DNA of 64,000 nucleotides from Desulfovibrionaceae bacterium (GTDB taxonomy: Bacteria; Desulfobacterota; Desulfovibrionia; Desulfovibrionales; Desulfovibrionaceae), in the NCBI GenBank assembly GCA_031082225.1, contig JAVHLG010000011.1:1-64000 (forward strand), written 5' to 3'. Both the position numbers and the translations under genes were made by a program. Every line of letters begins with the position of its first letter. Positions within the stretch are counted from its first letter, which is position 1. Of this stretch, positions 54,043 to 62,609 are shown one piece after another. Under the pieces are notes generated by a model, which was not told where the DNA came from, did not search any database, and saw nothing but the letters and a program-made list of their open reading frames with translations.

Positions 54043-56548
54043 AGAGCATCCCCTTTTTGTCCATGAGTTCGTTGTAGGAGGCGCATTCCACAATGCGGCC
54101 GGCCTTCATCACCGCCACCTTGTCGAAGCCCTTGATGGTGTCCAGGCGATGCACCACGGAGATGACCGTGCTTTTGCCCTTCCACTTGGATTCCAGAAGG
54201 TTCTGGATGCGGGTCTGGGAGGCGTTGTCCAGGGCCGCCGTGGCCTCGTCCAGGATGAGGATGGGCGGCTCCTTGAGAAAGGCCCGGGACAGGGCCACTT
54301 TCGAGCGCTGGCCCCCGGAGAGGCGGTCGCCCGAGGAGCCCACGTGGAAATCCAGGCCCAGTTCCACGATGCGCTCCAGCATGTCCTCCTGGATGAGCAG
54401 ACTGATGATGGACTTGTTGATCTGGTCCAGGGCCTTGGGGCTGTCGGTGCGGATGCGGCCGAAGAGGATGTTGTCCATGATGGTCTGGGAATGGATGTAG
54501 TCCTCGCGGCGGTAAAACGTCACGGCCTCGGGATCGTTTTTCCCGGTCCTCTCCATGAACAGCGCCCGGCCCTGGAGTAAAAGCTCCTCGGAAAGCCTGG
54601 ACAGGCCCACGATCTTGTGGCGTCCCGGGGTGAAGCGCAGGGCCAGGGTCAAAAGCAGGCGCTCCTCGTCGGCGCTGATCTCATGGATCTTGACCCGCTG
54701 CAGGTGGGTCGTCAGATCGGAATAGGCCGCGAATTCGTCGGCGCTGACCGGGGACTGCTCGAAGAAACTGGCGTCCGGGGAGGGCACGTTTTTCAAGATG
54801 TCCACGGTCTGGGCCGCCAGTTCCCGCCCAAGCTGCACTAAAAGCTGCCGCAGTCCGGCCTCGCGCAAAAATTCCAGGAAGGCCGGATTGCCGGCCAGGT
54901 TCTCGGGCTGGTATTCGTCGCGGTTGGGGTTGCCGAACAGGATGTTGGCCGAAACCGGGCTGTAGTAGAGGTATTTATCGACGTCGAAGAACTCCACGAT
55001 GTTCTTGAGCGTCTCCCCCTGCTCCTGGTAATAATTCTCCCGGATGTGGATGATCTTCTTGACCAGGTTCTCCTTGCGTCCCTTCTTGAAGACCGTGTTC
55101 AGGCCGAACCTGAGCACGTCCTGGAAAAGCCCCACCTGCTGGATGGCCTCGATGATGCGGTCCAGGCTCGGCAGCCCCTCCTCCCCTTCGATCCCGTGGG
55201 CCTCGCGCCGGGCGTTGATGGAATACAGCAGGTTGTCGCGGATGGTGCCCTCGAAGATGAAGGGATGCTGGGCCACCACGCCCATGTTGTCGGCGATGTC
55301 GCTTTTTGGGGTGGCGTCGACGTCGTAGCCGGACAGGATGGCCCGCCCGGAGGAATACTTGTTGATCTGACAGATGCACAGGGCCAGGGTGGATTTGCCC
55401 GAGCCGGAATACCCCACCAGGGCCACCTGCTCCCCGGGTTTAATGTCCATGGACACGCCCTTGAGCAGCTGGATGCCGCCGGGGACCTCCATGACCAGAT
55501 CCTGCACGGCCACGCTGCCGTCCAGGGTCAGGGGCGGGCGCGGGGCCTCGGGCAGAAGGGGAAACTCGGCCTCGCCTTCGAAATATTCCATGATCCGGCC
55601 GTAGCTGACCGTGGCGTCCTGCCAGACCTGGTAGAAATCCATCAACTCCTTCCAGGGGTCGTAGAGCTTTTCGTTGGCCGACAAAAAGGCCACCAGCGCG
55701 CCCAGGTCGAACCGGCCGTTGATGGCCAGGTAGCCGCCCACCAAAAAGAGCACGAAGGGCCCCAGGCTCTGGAAGAAGTTGTTGGAGACCTTGATGGCGT
55801 ACTTGTACAGGTTCCACACCACCCGCACCTGGGACAGCTTGTCCACGTAGCCGGCGAAACGCCGGTTCTCCAGGTTGAAGCTGGCGTTGGAATGCACCTC
55901 GTGGATGCCCGAGATGGTCTCGCCGATCATGGTGGACAGCTTGCGGCCCGTGTCCACCCGTTCCTTGTTGGCGGCGTTGGCCCGTTTTTGCAAAAAAGGG
56001 ATGACCACGATGGCCACGGGATACAAAGCCATGCTGATGGCGGCCATGAGCGGATTTAAATAGAACAGGTAGGTGGCGAAGGCCAGAAGCGTCAGGACGT
56101 TGGTCACCGGGACGGCCACGGCCTGCCCCACGAACTCGCCCGTGTTGGCCACCTCGGAAACCAGGGACTGGACCACCATGCCCGGCGAGGCCTTGCGGAA
56201 AAAGGGCATGGGCAGGGTCAGGATGTGGGCGTAGAGTTTTTTGCGCAGATCCGCCAGGGACTGCTGCCCGATGTAGGTCTGCAGGGTGTTGATGACCAGC
56301 TTGAGCCCCGAGGCGGTCACCACGGCGGCCAGGTAATAGCCGCAATACATGAAAAGCAGATTGAGCTTTTGCAGGCCGATGGCCTGGTTGATGATCAGTT
56401 TCTGCATCTCCAGGGGCAGAACCCGGGCCCCGACGGTGACCACGATGACCACCAAAAGGATGCCCTGCAATTTCAAATTGCTGGTCCATACCCAGGAAAA
56501 AAGCGAACGCCGTGTGATGAGCGCAGGAATGTCCGGGGGGAATTTCAT
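54008..56548 (-). CDS. ABC transporter with fused permease and an expanded ATPase domain
   Basis: An 846-residue half-transporter of the exporter type: a transmembrane domain (about residues 1-335, with six helices) and a nucleotide-binding domain with Walker A GYSGSGKST (379-387), Q-loop VVAQHPFIFEGTIRDN (about 424-439), signature LSGGQ (743-747), Walker B ILILDEA (763-769) and H-loop His800. Walker A and signature are about 355 residues apart instead of the usual 110 or so, because of a large helical insertion. Inside it, segments like the one after a Q-loop recur (NLLYS, NILFGN, NILFGR). The substrate is unknown. A cyclic nucleotide-binding-like protein overlaps its end. A weak GGAA site precedes the ATG. 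Confidence 0.9.
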   Translation of the reverse strand: MKFPPDIPALITRRSLFSWVWTSNLKLQGILLVVIVVTVGARVLPLEMQKLIINQAIGLQKLNLLFMYCGYYLAAVVTASGLKLVINTLQTYIGQQSLADLRKKLYAHILTLPMPFFRKASPGMVVQSLVSEVANTGEFVGQAVAVPVTNVLTLLAFATYLFYLNPLMAAISMALYPVAIVVIPFLQKRANAANKERVDTGRKLSTMIGETISGIHEVHSNASFNLENRRFAGYVDKLSQVRVVWNLYKYAIKVSNNFFQSLGPFVLFLVGGYLAINGRFDLGALVAFLSANEKLYDPWKELMDFYQVWQDATVSYGRIMEYFEGEAEFPLLPEAPRPPLTLDGSVAVQDLVMEVPGGIQLLKGVSMDIKPGEQVALVGYSGSGKSTLALCICQINKYSSGRAILSGYDVDATPKSDIADNMGVVAQHPFIFEGTIRDNLLYSINARREAHGIEGEEGLPSLDRIIEAIQQVGLFQDVLRFGLNTVFKKGRKENLVKKIIHIRENYYQEQGETLKNIVEFFDVDKYLYYSPVSANILFGNPNRDEYQPENLAGNPAFLEFLREAGLRQLLVQLGRELAAQTVDILKNVPSPDASFFEQSPVSADEFAAYSDLTTHLQRVKIHEISADEERLLLTLALRFTPGRHKIVGLSRLSEELLLQGRALFMERTGKNDPEAVTFYRREDYIHSQTIMDNILFGRIRTDSPKALDQINKSIISLLIQEDMLERIVELGLDFHVGSSGDRLSGGQRSKVALSRAFLKEPPILILDEATAALDNASQTRIQNLLESKWKGKSTVISVVHRLDTIKGFDKVAVMKAGRIVECASYNELMDKKGMLYELVHGSSGRK

Positions 56549-56663
56549 GATCTGGTTCCGGATACGGGGTTGACGATGTCCCCTTGTGCCTTCGTTTTGC
56601 AAGAAAAGCAACGCAACAGCGCCATTTCCCCCAAGAAACGCCCTGGCGGCGACGCCCTGCGGA

Positions 56664-57590
56664 TCAGGGCTTCCCGATCAGGGAGCGCACCACATCGGCC
56701 AGCCTGCCGAACTCCGGCTTGGAGATCTGGGCGTCGGCCCCGACGGTCCGGCCCTTGTGGCGCAAATCGTCCGTGATCAGCGACGAGAACAGGACCACCG
56801 GAAGGTGGGCGAGCCTCGGATCCTCCTTGATGCGCCGGGTGAGGGTATAGCCGTCGAGCAGGGGCATCTCAATGTCCGTGACCACCACGTCGGGAAGACC
56901 CGGCCGCCCCGCATCAGGCGCGGCCGCCTGGTCCGCCGCCAGTTCGCGCAGGACCGTCAGGGCCTCTTCGCCGTTGCCGGTCAGGACCACCCGGATGTCG
57001 GCCTCGGCCAGCCGGGCCGAGACCATCTGGCGCATGACCGCCGAATCCTCGGCCAGAAGCACCGTGATGGTCCGCCCGGTGGGTCGTTCGCTCACGACGT
57101 CGCCGTCCGGGACCGGATCCAGGTCGAAGAGGATCCGCTCCAGATCGAGCAACTGGACGAAGCGGCCGTCAATGCAGGTCAGCCCGGTCACGCAGTCTGC
57201 GATCAGGCGGTGGGGGGTCTCCACGCTCTTCCACCCCACCCGGTGGATCTGGGTCACCCCCGAGGCCAGAAACCCCGTGGTGCGCAGGTTGAACCGGGTC
57301 ACCAAAACCACCTCTCCCGGGGCGGCCGCCCGCCTGATGCCCAGCCATGTGGCCAGATCGAGCACCGGCAGGACCATCTCCCGCAAGGGGATGGTTCCCA
57401 GAAAGCAAGGATGCGGGGCCGAAGACAAGGGAGCCAGACCTGGATTTTCGATGATTTCCAAAACCTTGGCCACATTGACCCCGAAGGCCAGCGGCCGGGT
57501 TTCCCCTTGGCCCATATCCTCCAGCACGTGAAACTCGACGATCTCCAGCTCGTTGGTGCCGGATTCCAAGAGAATGTCGGCGTGGTCCAT
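56664..57590 (-). CDS. cheV: CheV-type coupling protein (CheW-REC)
   Basis: A 308-residue fusion of an N-terminal CheW-like domain (ELEIVEFHVLEDMG, FGVNVAKVLEII, FLGTIPLREMVLPVLDLATWL) and a C-terminal receiver (VLLAEDSAVMRQMV, Asp in VVVTDIEMPLLDG, SSLITD, ISKPEF). CheV connects receptors to CheA and can be tuned by phosphorylation. It is separate from the chemosensory operon at 29.5-35 kb. The ATG at 57590 follows AAGGGA. Confidence 0.94.
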   Translation of the reverse strand: MDHADILLESGTNELEIVEFHVLEDMGQGETRPLAFGVNVAKVLEIIENPGLAPLSSAPHPCFLGTIPLREMVLPVLDLATWLGIRRAAAPGEVVLVTRFNLRTTGFLASGVTQIHRVGWKSVETPHRLIADCVTGLTCIDGRFVQLLDLERILFDLDPVPDGDVVSERPTGRTITVLLAEDSAVMRQMVSARLAEADIRVVLTGNGEEALTVLRELAADQAAAPDAGRPGLPDVVVTDIEMPLLDGYTLTRRIKEDPRLAHLPVVLFSSLITDDLRHKGRTVGADAQISKPEFGRLADVVRSLIGKP

Positions 57591-57854
57591 GGATCCCTTT
57601 CCGGCTTGTCCGCAGACGACGGTCAGCGGGGGGTTGCGGGGCTTCGCACAAGACCCGGGCGCAAACCGCGCGACGACGCCCGATGGCGGCCGCCCTGTGG
57701 CTGGCGAGGGCCGATCCATGGTTTTCTATGCCAGCACAAGGGGTTTTGTAAATCGACAGGCCGAAAGTGGAGCGGTTGCCCTTTCTTTTTTTCTTGGTTA
57801 CAAGCATCATTGCATTTTCCAGCTACTGCAGACGCATGATGTACCGGCCACGAC

Positions 57855-58760
57855 ATGCCCATATTCGGATACCAACTCTTCGTCTTTCGACGCGGCAGGG
57901 GCGCCAGACGGCTTTTCACCGTCCGGGCCTGGATGGTCGTCGCCCCCTTGGCGATCCTGGCCGTGCTGGCGGGCGTCAACGCCGTCCTGTGGCGCTATTA
58001 TGCAGGATATGGGCGGCTGGAGCGCCTGTCCGGGGAGAACCTCGCCGTCCTGGCCGACCAGAAGTCCGAATCCCTGCGCCTCAAGGCGCGCCTGGAACGC
58101 GTGGAGTCCGAGGTCGCCCGCATCGCCGCCTTCAATGAAAAACTCGGGGTCATGGTCGATTTCGATCCGGCCGGGGACGCCTCGCACCTGGGCATGGGCG
58201 CTCCGGGCCCCGAACTGACCGCGACCTCGGGGATGTATTTCCTGCGTCAGGGGGCGTTGACGCGCAAGATGAACGAATTTCTGGATTACCTTGGCCAGGA
58301 GATCGCCCTGCAAGAGGTCTTGCAGCAGCACTTGCGCTATTCCCTGCGGGAAAAAAAGCTCGAATTCGACGCCCGACCCTCCCTGTGGCCCATGAAAGGC
58401 TACATAACCTCGGTCTTCGGCCCCAGACGCTCCCCCTTCGGCAGGCGGGCCGATTTCCACAACGGCGTGGACATCAAGGCCCCCTACGGCACGCCGGTTT
58501 ATGCCCCCGGCGCGGGGCGCGTCTCGGACGTGGACTACCAAAGCGGCTACGGACTGCGGGTGGTCATCGTACACGACTACGGCATAAGCACCCTCTACGG
58601 CCACCTCAAGTCGGCGGCGGTCTCCCCCGGCCAGGAGGTCAAACGCGGCCAGCTCATCGCCCACTCCGGCAACTCCGGGCGCACCACGGGCACCCACCTG
58701 CATTACGAGGTGCTGGTCAACGGAACCCCGGTCAACCCCATGCGGTTCATGCTCGATTGA
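57855..58760 (+). CDS. M23-family peptidase (LytM domain)
   Basis: A 301-residue membrane-anchored periplasmic protein: a basic N-terminus, one helix (about 25-48), a coiled coil (about 55-95), and a C-terminal LytM domain with the zinc ligands His202 and Asp206 in FHNGVDI and His283 in HLHYEV, plus GYGLRVVIVHDYG and TLYGHLKSA. All metal-binding residues are present, so it is probably an active peptidoglycan endopeptidase. The ATG at 57855 lacks a good ribosome-binding site. It is followed by a LysM lipoprotein gene on the same strand. Confidence 0.92.
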   Translation: MPIFGYQLFVFRRGRGARRLFTVRAWMVVAPLAILAVLAGVNAVLWRYYAGYGRLERLSGENLAVLADQKSESLRLKARLERVESEVARIAAFNEKLGVMVDFDPAGDASHLGMGAPGPELTATSGMYFLRQGALTRKMNEFLDYLGQEIALQEVLQQHLRYSLREKKLEFDARPSLWPMKGYITSVFGPRRSPFGRRADFHNGVDIKAPYGTPVYAPGAGRVSDVDYQSGYGLRVVIVHDYGISTLYGHLKSAAVSPGQEVKRGQLIAHSGNSGRTTGTHLHYEVLVNGTPVNPMRFMLD

Positions 58761-58908
58761 GCCCTGTCGGCTGGCGTCCCCGGACTTTACGCCACCCGGC
58801 GCGGGGTGTTAACGCTGACAAAACGTCGCACCTGACGCGCCGGACGCTAAAGACGCGTCACGCCGTCGCCGCACAACGACACCGCCGAACCCTACGGAAG
58901 ACACCTAC

Positions 58909-59529
58909 ATGCCGAAAAACCCCGCACGTCTCCTGCTCGGCCTCCTGGCCGCCCTGGTTCTTTCCGGGACAGGATGCTCCAACTATTCCGATTACAAATC
59001 GAACATGACCTACGTCAACGCGGAGATCCTGGCCCAAGAGGAGACCCTGGCCCTGGAGCAGCTCCACACGGCCCGGGCCGACTACGAAAGGGCCCTGGCC
59101 GCCGGTTCCGCGTCCGCCGACGCCGGTGCGGAGAAAACCTTCCTTGATGCCCGCGAGAAATACCTGGTCATCAAAAAGGAACAGGCCCTGCGCGCCGGAC
59201 GCCCCCTCTCCGCCAAGGACATTGCCGACGACCCGGAACTGGCCATCCCCGGACAACCCGGCGGGGCCGCAAAAAAACCGGACGAAGCCCCTGCCGACGC
59301 GCCCACTCCCGCTACGGACGCCGATGTCGGCGCCCAGGCCCCCGGACCGGCGGGCGCCGCGCCCGCGCCGACCCAGGCCGAAACGACCTATGCCGTGCAG
59401 CCGGGGGACACCCTGGGGGCCATCGCCAAACGGCACAACGTGGACGTGGCCGCCCTGGCCGCGCACAACGCCCTGGCCAGCCTAAACAAGATCGTCCCGG
59501 GGCAGGTTCTCAAGATTCCGCATCCGTGA
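58909..59529 (+). CDS. LysM-domain lipoprotein
   Basis: A 206-residue predicted lipoprotein: signal peptide MPKNPARLLLGLLAALVLSG ending at a Cys23 lipobox (GTGC), a coiled-coil-like Glu/Ala region (about 45-95), an Ala/Pro-rich linker, and a C-terminal LysM domain (about 160-206: YAVQPGDTLGAIAKRHNVDV and KIVPGQVLKIP). It would anchor to the outer membrane and bind peptidoglycan. It is likely linked in function with the upstream M23 peptidase. Confidence 0.92.
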   Translation: MPKNPARLLLGLLAALVLSGTGCSNYSDYKSNMTYVNAEILAQEETLALEQLHTARADYERALAAGSASADAGAEKTFLDAREKYLVIKKEQALRAGRPLSAKDIADDPELAIPGQPGGAAKKPDEAPADAPTPATDADVGAQAPGPAGAAPAPTQAETTYAVQPGDTLGAIAKRHNVDVAALAAHNALASLNKIVPGQVLKIPHP

Positions 59530-59700
59530 CGGCCGCCGCCTCCTTCCGACCCCGGCCGTACGGCGGACGATAGCCGCCCGCCCCCCCGGATCTCCGCCCT
59601 GTCCCGGCAGCCGCCGCCTGCCCGGGCGAACCGGCTTGCCCCCGCCCCGGCTTCGGGCTACTTTCGCCCTGTTCGTCAACCCGCAACAGGAGTCGCCCCC

Positions 59701-60312
59701 ATGAACGTGCTCGTCGTGTATTATTCCCTCTACGGACACGTCAGCGCCCTGGCCCAGGCCGCGGCCGAAGGCGTAGCCGAGGTTCCCGGAGCCGTGGCCG
59801 CACTGCGCCGCGTACCAGAAACCCTGACCGCCGAGGTCCTCGAAAAGATGGGGGCCGCAGAGGCGCAGGAGTCGTTGCGCGTGGTGCCCGTGTGCGACAT
59901 TGACGAACTCGCGACCGCCGACGCCATCCTCTTCGGCACCCCCACCCGCTTCGGCAACATGTGCGGCCAGATGCGCCAGTTCCTGGACGCCACCGGCGGC
60001 CTGTGGGCCAAAGGGGCCCTCGTGGGCAAGCCCGGCGGGGTGTTCTGCGCAACCGCCACCCAGCACGGCGGGCAGGAGACCACCCTCATCAGCTTCATCC
60101 ACACCCTTCTGCACCACGGCATGGTCGTGGTCGGCCTGCCCTATTCCTTTTCCGGACAGACCCGGGTGGACGAAATCACCGGCGGCTCCCCCTACGGGGC
60201 CAGCACCATCGCCGGACCCGACGGCAGCCGCCGACCCTCGGAAAACGAATTGGCCGCCGCCCGCTTCCAGGGACGCCATCTGGCCGCCATCGCGGCCAAA
60301 CTGACGGCCTAA
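59701..60312 (+). CDS. wrbA: NAD(P)H:quinone oxidoreductase WrbA
   Basis: A 203-residue flavodoxin-like WrbA, the normal length. FMN-binding loops are visible: [15 protein letters not shown] (phosphate loop), [18 protein letters not shown] and [16 protein letters not shown], followed by [20 protein letters not shown], the WrbA tail. It reduces quinones in two-electron steps and protects against redox cycling. The ATG at 59701 follows CAGGAG. Confidence 0.95.
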   Translation: MNVLVVYYSLYGHVSALAQAAAEGVAEVPGAVAALRRVPETLTAEVLEKMGAAEAQESLRVVPVCDIDELATADAILFGTPTRFGNMCGQMRQFLDATGGLWAKGALVGKPGGVFCATATQHGGQETTLISFIHTLLHHGMVVVGLPYSFSGQTRVDEITGGSPYGASTIAGPDGSRRPSENELAAARFQGRHLAAIAAKLTA

Positions 60313-60406
60313 CCCCCTCCGGCCGGGACGCTCCGGCATATGCGGTCCGGCCGCCGGGCCAGCACCCAAATCCCCGCCCCCTCCAGGCGGACAGGGAGGT
60401 TATTTC

Positions 60407-61723
60407 ATGCGTGTCGGAATCGTGGGCGCGGGACTCGCCGGGTGCGAATGCGCCATGGCCCTGGCCAGGGCGGACGTGGACGTGACCCTTTACGAAATGA
60501 AGCCCGCGACCTTCTCGCCAGCCCATACCTCGGAAAATCTGGCGGAGTTGGTATGTTCCAACTCCTTTCGCTCGGACGATCCCCTGGCCGCCGTGGGCCT
60601 GCTCAAGCTCGAAATGTCCGAGGCCGGGAGCCTGGTCATGGACGCCGCCCGGCATACAGCCGTCCCGGCCGGAAAGGCCCTGGCCGTGGACCGGGAACTC
60701 TTCTCCGCCGAAATCACCGCCCGCATCACCGCCCACCCACGCATCCAGCTTGTCCGCCAGGAGATCCGAAGCCTCGACGATCCGGCCCTGACCGGCCTCG
60801 ACGCCGTGGTCCTGGCCGCCGGGCCCCTGGCCTCGGACCCCATGGCCGCCGATCTGGCCCGTGTCGTCGGCCGCGACAGCCTGGCCTTCTACGACGCCAT
60901 CGCCCCCATCGTGGACGCGGCCACCATCGACCTCACCGTGGCCTTTTTTGCCTCGCGCTACCAGGAAGGCGAAGGCGACTACCTCAACTGCCCCATGGAC
61001 GAGGCCGCCTACCGCCGCTTCGTGGCCGACCTCTTGGCCGCCGACAAGGTCAAACCCCGCGACTTCGAACACAACCTCCACTTCGAAGGCTGCCTGCCCA
61101 TCGAGGTCATGGCCGAGCGCGGCGAGATGACCCTGGCCTTCGGGCCGCTCAAGCCCGTGGGCCTCACCGATCCGCGCACCGGCCGCCGCCCCTTCGCCGT
61201 CATCCAACTGCGCCCCGAAAACGCCGCCCGCACCGCCTACAACATGGTCGGCTTCCAGACCAAGCTCACCTATCCCGAACAAAAACGCGTCTTTTGCACC
61301 ATCCCCGGCCTCGCTCACGCCGAATTCCTCCGCCTGGGCAGCATCCACCGCAACACCTTCGTGGACGCCCCCAAAACCCTCTCGCCATCCCTGGAACTCC
61401 TGGCCCGGCCAGGCGTCTTTTTGGCCGGACAGATCACCGGCGTGGAAGGCTACGTGGAATCCGCCGCCTGCGGCCTGTGGCTCGGCCTTTGCCTCGCCGC
61501 CCGGCTCCACGGCCGGGAACTCCCCCCGCCTCCCCCCGAATCCGCCCTGGGCGCGCTGCTCTCGCACCTGCGCCGCGAGGCCAAGCACTTCCAACCCTCC
61601 AACGTCAACTTCGGCCTCTCTCCCGAACTGCCCGGACGCAACAAAAAAGCCAGCCGCAAGGCCCTCTACGCCTCCCGCGCCCGCGACGCCTGGACGGCCT
61701 GGATGCGGGAACACCTGGCGTAA
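60407..61723 (+). CDS. trmFO: folate/FAD-dependent tRNA methyltransferase TrmFO
   Basis: A 438-residue TrmFO, which makes 5-methyluridine at position 54 of tRNA using methylenetetrahydrofolate. The FAD-binding motif GIVGAGLAGCE is at the N-terminus and Cys50 lies in ELVCSNSFRSDD; EMTLAFGPLKPVGL, GFQTKLTYPEQ and GQITGVEGYVESAA are family hallmarks. The ATG at 60407 follows GGAGG. It converges with cobM at a small hairpin. Confidence 0.97.
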   Translation: MRVGIVGAGLAGCECAMALARADVDVTLYEMKPATFSPAHTSENLAELVCSNSFRSDDPLAAVGLLKLEMSEAGSLVMDAARHTAVPAGKALAVDRELFSAEITARITAHPRIQLVRQEIRSLDDPALTGLDAVVLAAGPLASDPMAADLARVVGRDSLAFYDAIAPIVDAATIDLTVAFFASRYQEGEGDYLNCPMDEAAYRRFVADLLAADKVKPRDFEHNLHFEGCLPIEVMAERGEMTLAFGPLKPVGLTDPRTGRRPFAVIQLRPENAARTAYNMVGFQTKLTYPEQKRVFCTIPGLAHAEFLRLGSIHRNTFVDAPKTLSPSLELLARPGVFLAGQITGVEGYVESAACGLWLGLCLAARLHGRELPPPPPESALGALLSHLRREAKHFQPSNVNFGLSPELPGRNKKASRKALYASRARDAWTAWMREHLA

Positions 61724-61741
61724 CCGGGGCTGCCGCCCCGG
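61724..61741. terminator. hairpin between convergent trmFO and cobM
   Basis: CCGGGGC (61724-61730) pairs with GCCCCGG (61735-61741) around TGCC, directly after the trmFO stop codon. The stem is 7 bp and there is no T-run. Confidence 0.45.
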
Positions 61742-61762
61742 ACCCCCCGCTCTCCCCTCCGG

Positions 61763-62605
61763 TCAGGGACGAAAGCCATGCGCGAAATCGGGCGCGTAGA
61801 GGCGCGAGCGGGCCTTGGCGTCGTGGTGCGGCAGCACCAGGAAGATGGTCTGGCGGGTGATGCCGTGGGCATGGACGTCGGCGGCAAGCGTGGCGATGGT
61901 GCTGAAAAAGGTCTGCTCGTCCGGCCAGCCCAGGCGGCAGGCCACGCCGACGGGCGTGTCCGGCGAAAGGCCGGCGGCCAGCAGTTCACGCTCCAGTCCC
62001 TCGGGATCGCCTGCCGACAGGTAGATGGCCATGGAGCTATTATGCGCCGCCAGGGCGCGCAGGCTCTCGGCCTCCAGCACCGGCGTGCGTCCGGCCAACC
62101 GGGTCAGGATGAGCGTCTGGGCGGCCTCGGGCATGGTGAACGACACCCCAAGCGCGGCGGCCGCCGCCGAGGCCGAGGTCACGCCCGGGATGATCTCGAA
62201 GGGCACGCCGTCGCGCGTCAGAAGCCGCGCCTGCTCGGCCACGGCCCCGTATAGGGCGGGATCGCCGGTATGCACCCGGGCTGCGGCCTCGCCGCCGCGC
62301 ACCGCCGCAACCAGGAGCGCGTGCGTCTCCTCCAGGGTCATGCCCGAGGAATCAAGCACCCGCGCCCCGGGCCGCGCCCCGGCCACCACCTCCGGCGGCA
62401 CCAGCGACCCGGCATAGAGCACCAGCCCGGCCTCGGCGATCACCTGCGCCGCCTTGAGCGTCAAAAGCCCCGGATCGCCCGGCCCCGCGCCGATGAAGAA
62501 GACCTTGGGGGAAGAGGGGAATCGGGAGGGAACCCCCTTTTGAAAAAGGGGGTTGTCTCCCGAACCCTCCCTCCCCGGAAACTTTCGACGGGTTTCTTCG
62601 GCCAT
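61763..62605 (-). CDS. cobM: cobalt-precorrin-4 / precorrin-4 C11-methyltransferase
   Basis: A 280-residue SAM-dependent methyltransferase (CobM/CbiF), which methylates C-11 of the corrin precursor. The core starts VFFIGAGPGDPGLLTLKA, with VLYAGSLV, HTGDPALYGAVAEQ and EIIPGVTSASAAAAALG; typical enzymes are about 255 residues. The first 33 residues (MAEETRRKFPGREGSGDN...) are not part of the family and are encoded by a 42-bp palindrome. The ATG at 62605 has GGGAG/AAAGG upstream and is the only reasonable start. The gene begins 4 bp after the cbiET stop codon on the same strand. Confidence 0.93.
   Translation of the reverse strand: MAEETRRKFPGREGSGDNPLFQKGVPSRFPSSPKVFFIGAGPGDPGLLTLKAAQVIAEAGLVLYAGSLVPPEVVAGARPGARVLDSSGMTLEETHALLVAAVRGGEAAARVHTGDPALYGAVAEQARLLTRDGVPFEIIPGVTSASAAAAALGVSFTMPEAAQTLILTRLAGRTPVLEAESLRALAAHNSSMAIYLSAGDPEGLERELLAAGLSPDTPVGVACRLGWPDEQTFFSTIATLAADVHAHGITRQTIFLVLPHHDAKARSRLYAPDFAHGFRP
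62522..62563. repeat. 42-bp imperfect palindrome inside the cobM N-terminal coding region
   Basis: Outer arms TCGGGAG (62522-62528) and CTCCCGA (62557-62563) and an 11-bp inner stem (62531-62541 with 62544-62554) form one long hairpin. It looks like a mobile palindromic element or an old terminator, yet it is translated as part of CobM. Confidence 0.8.
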
Positions 62606-62609
62606 ACCT

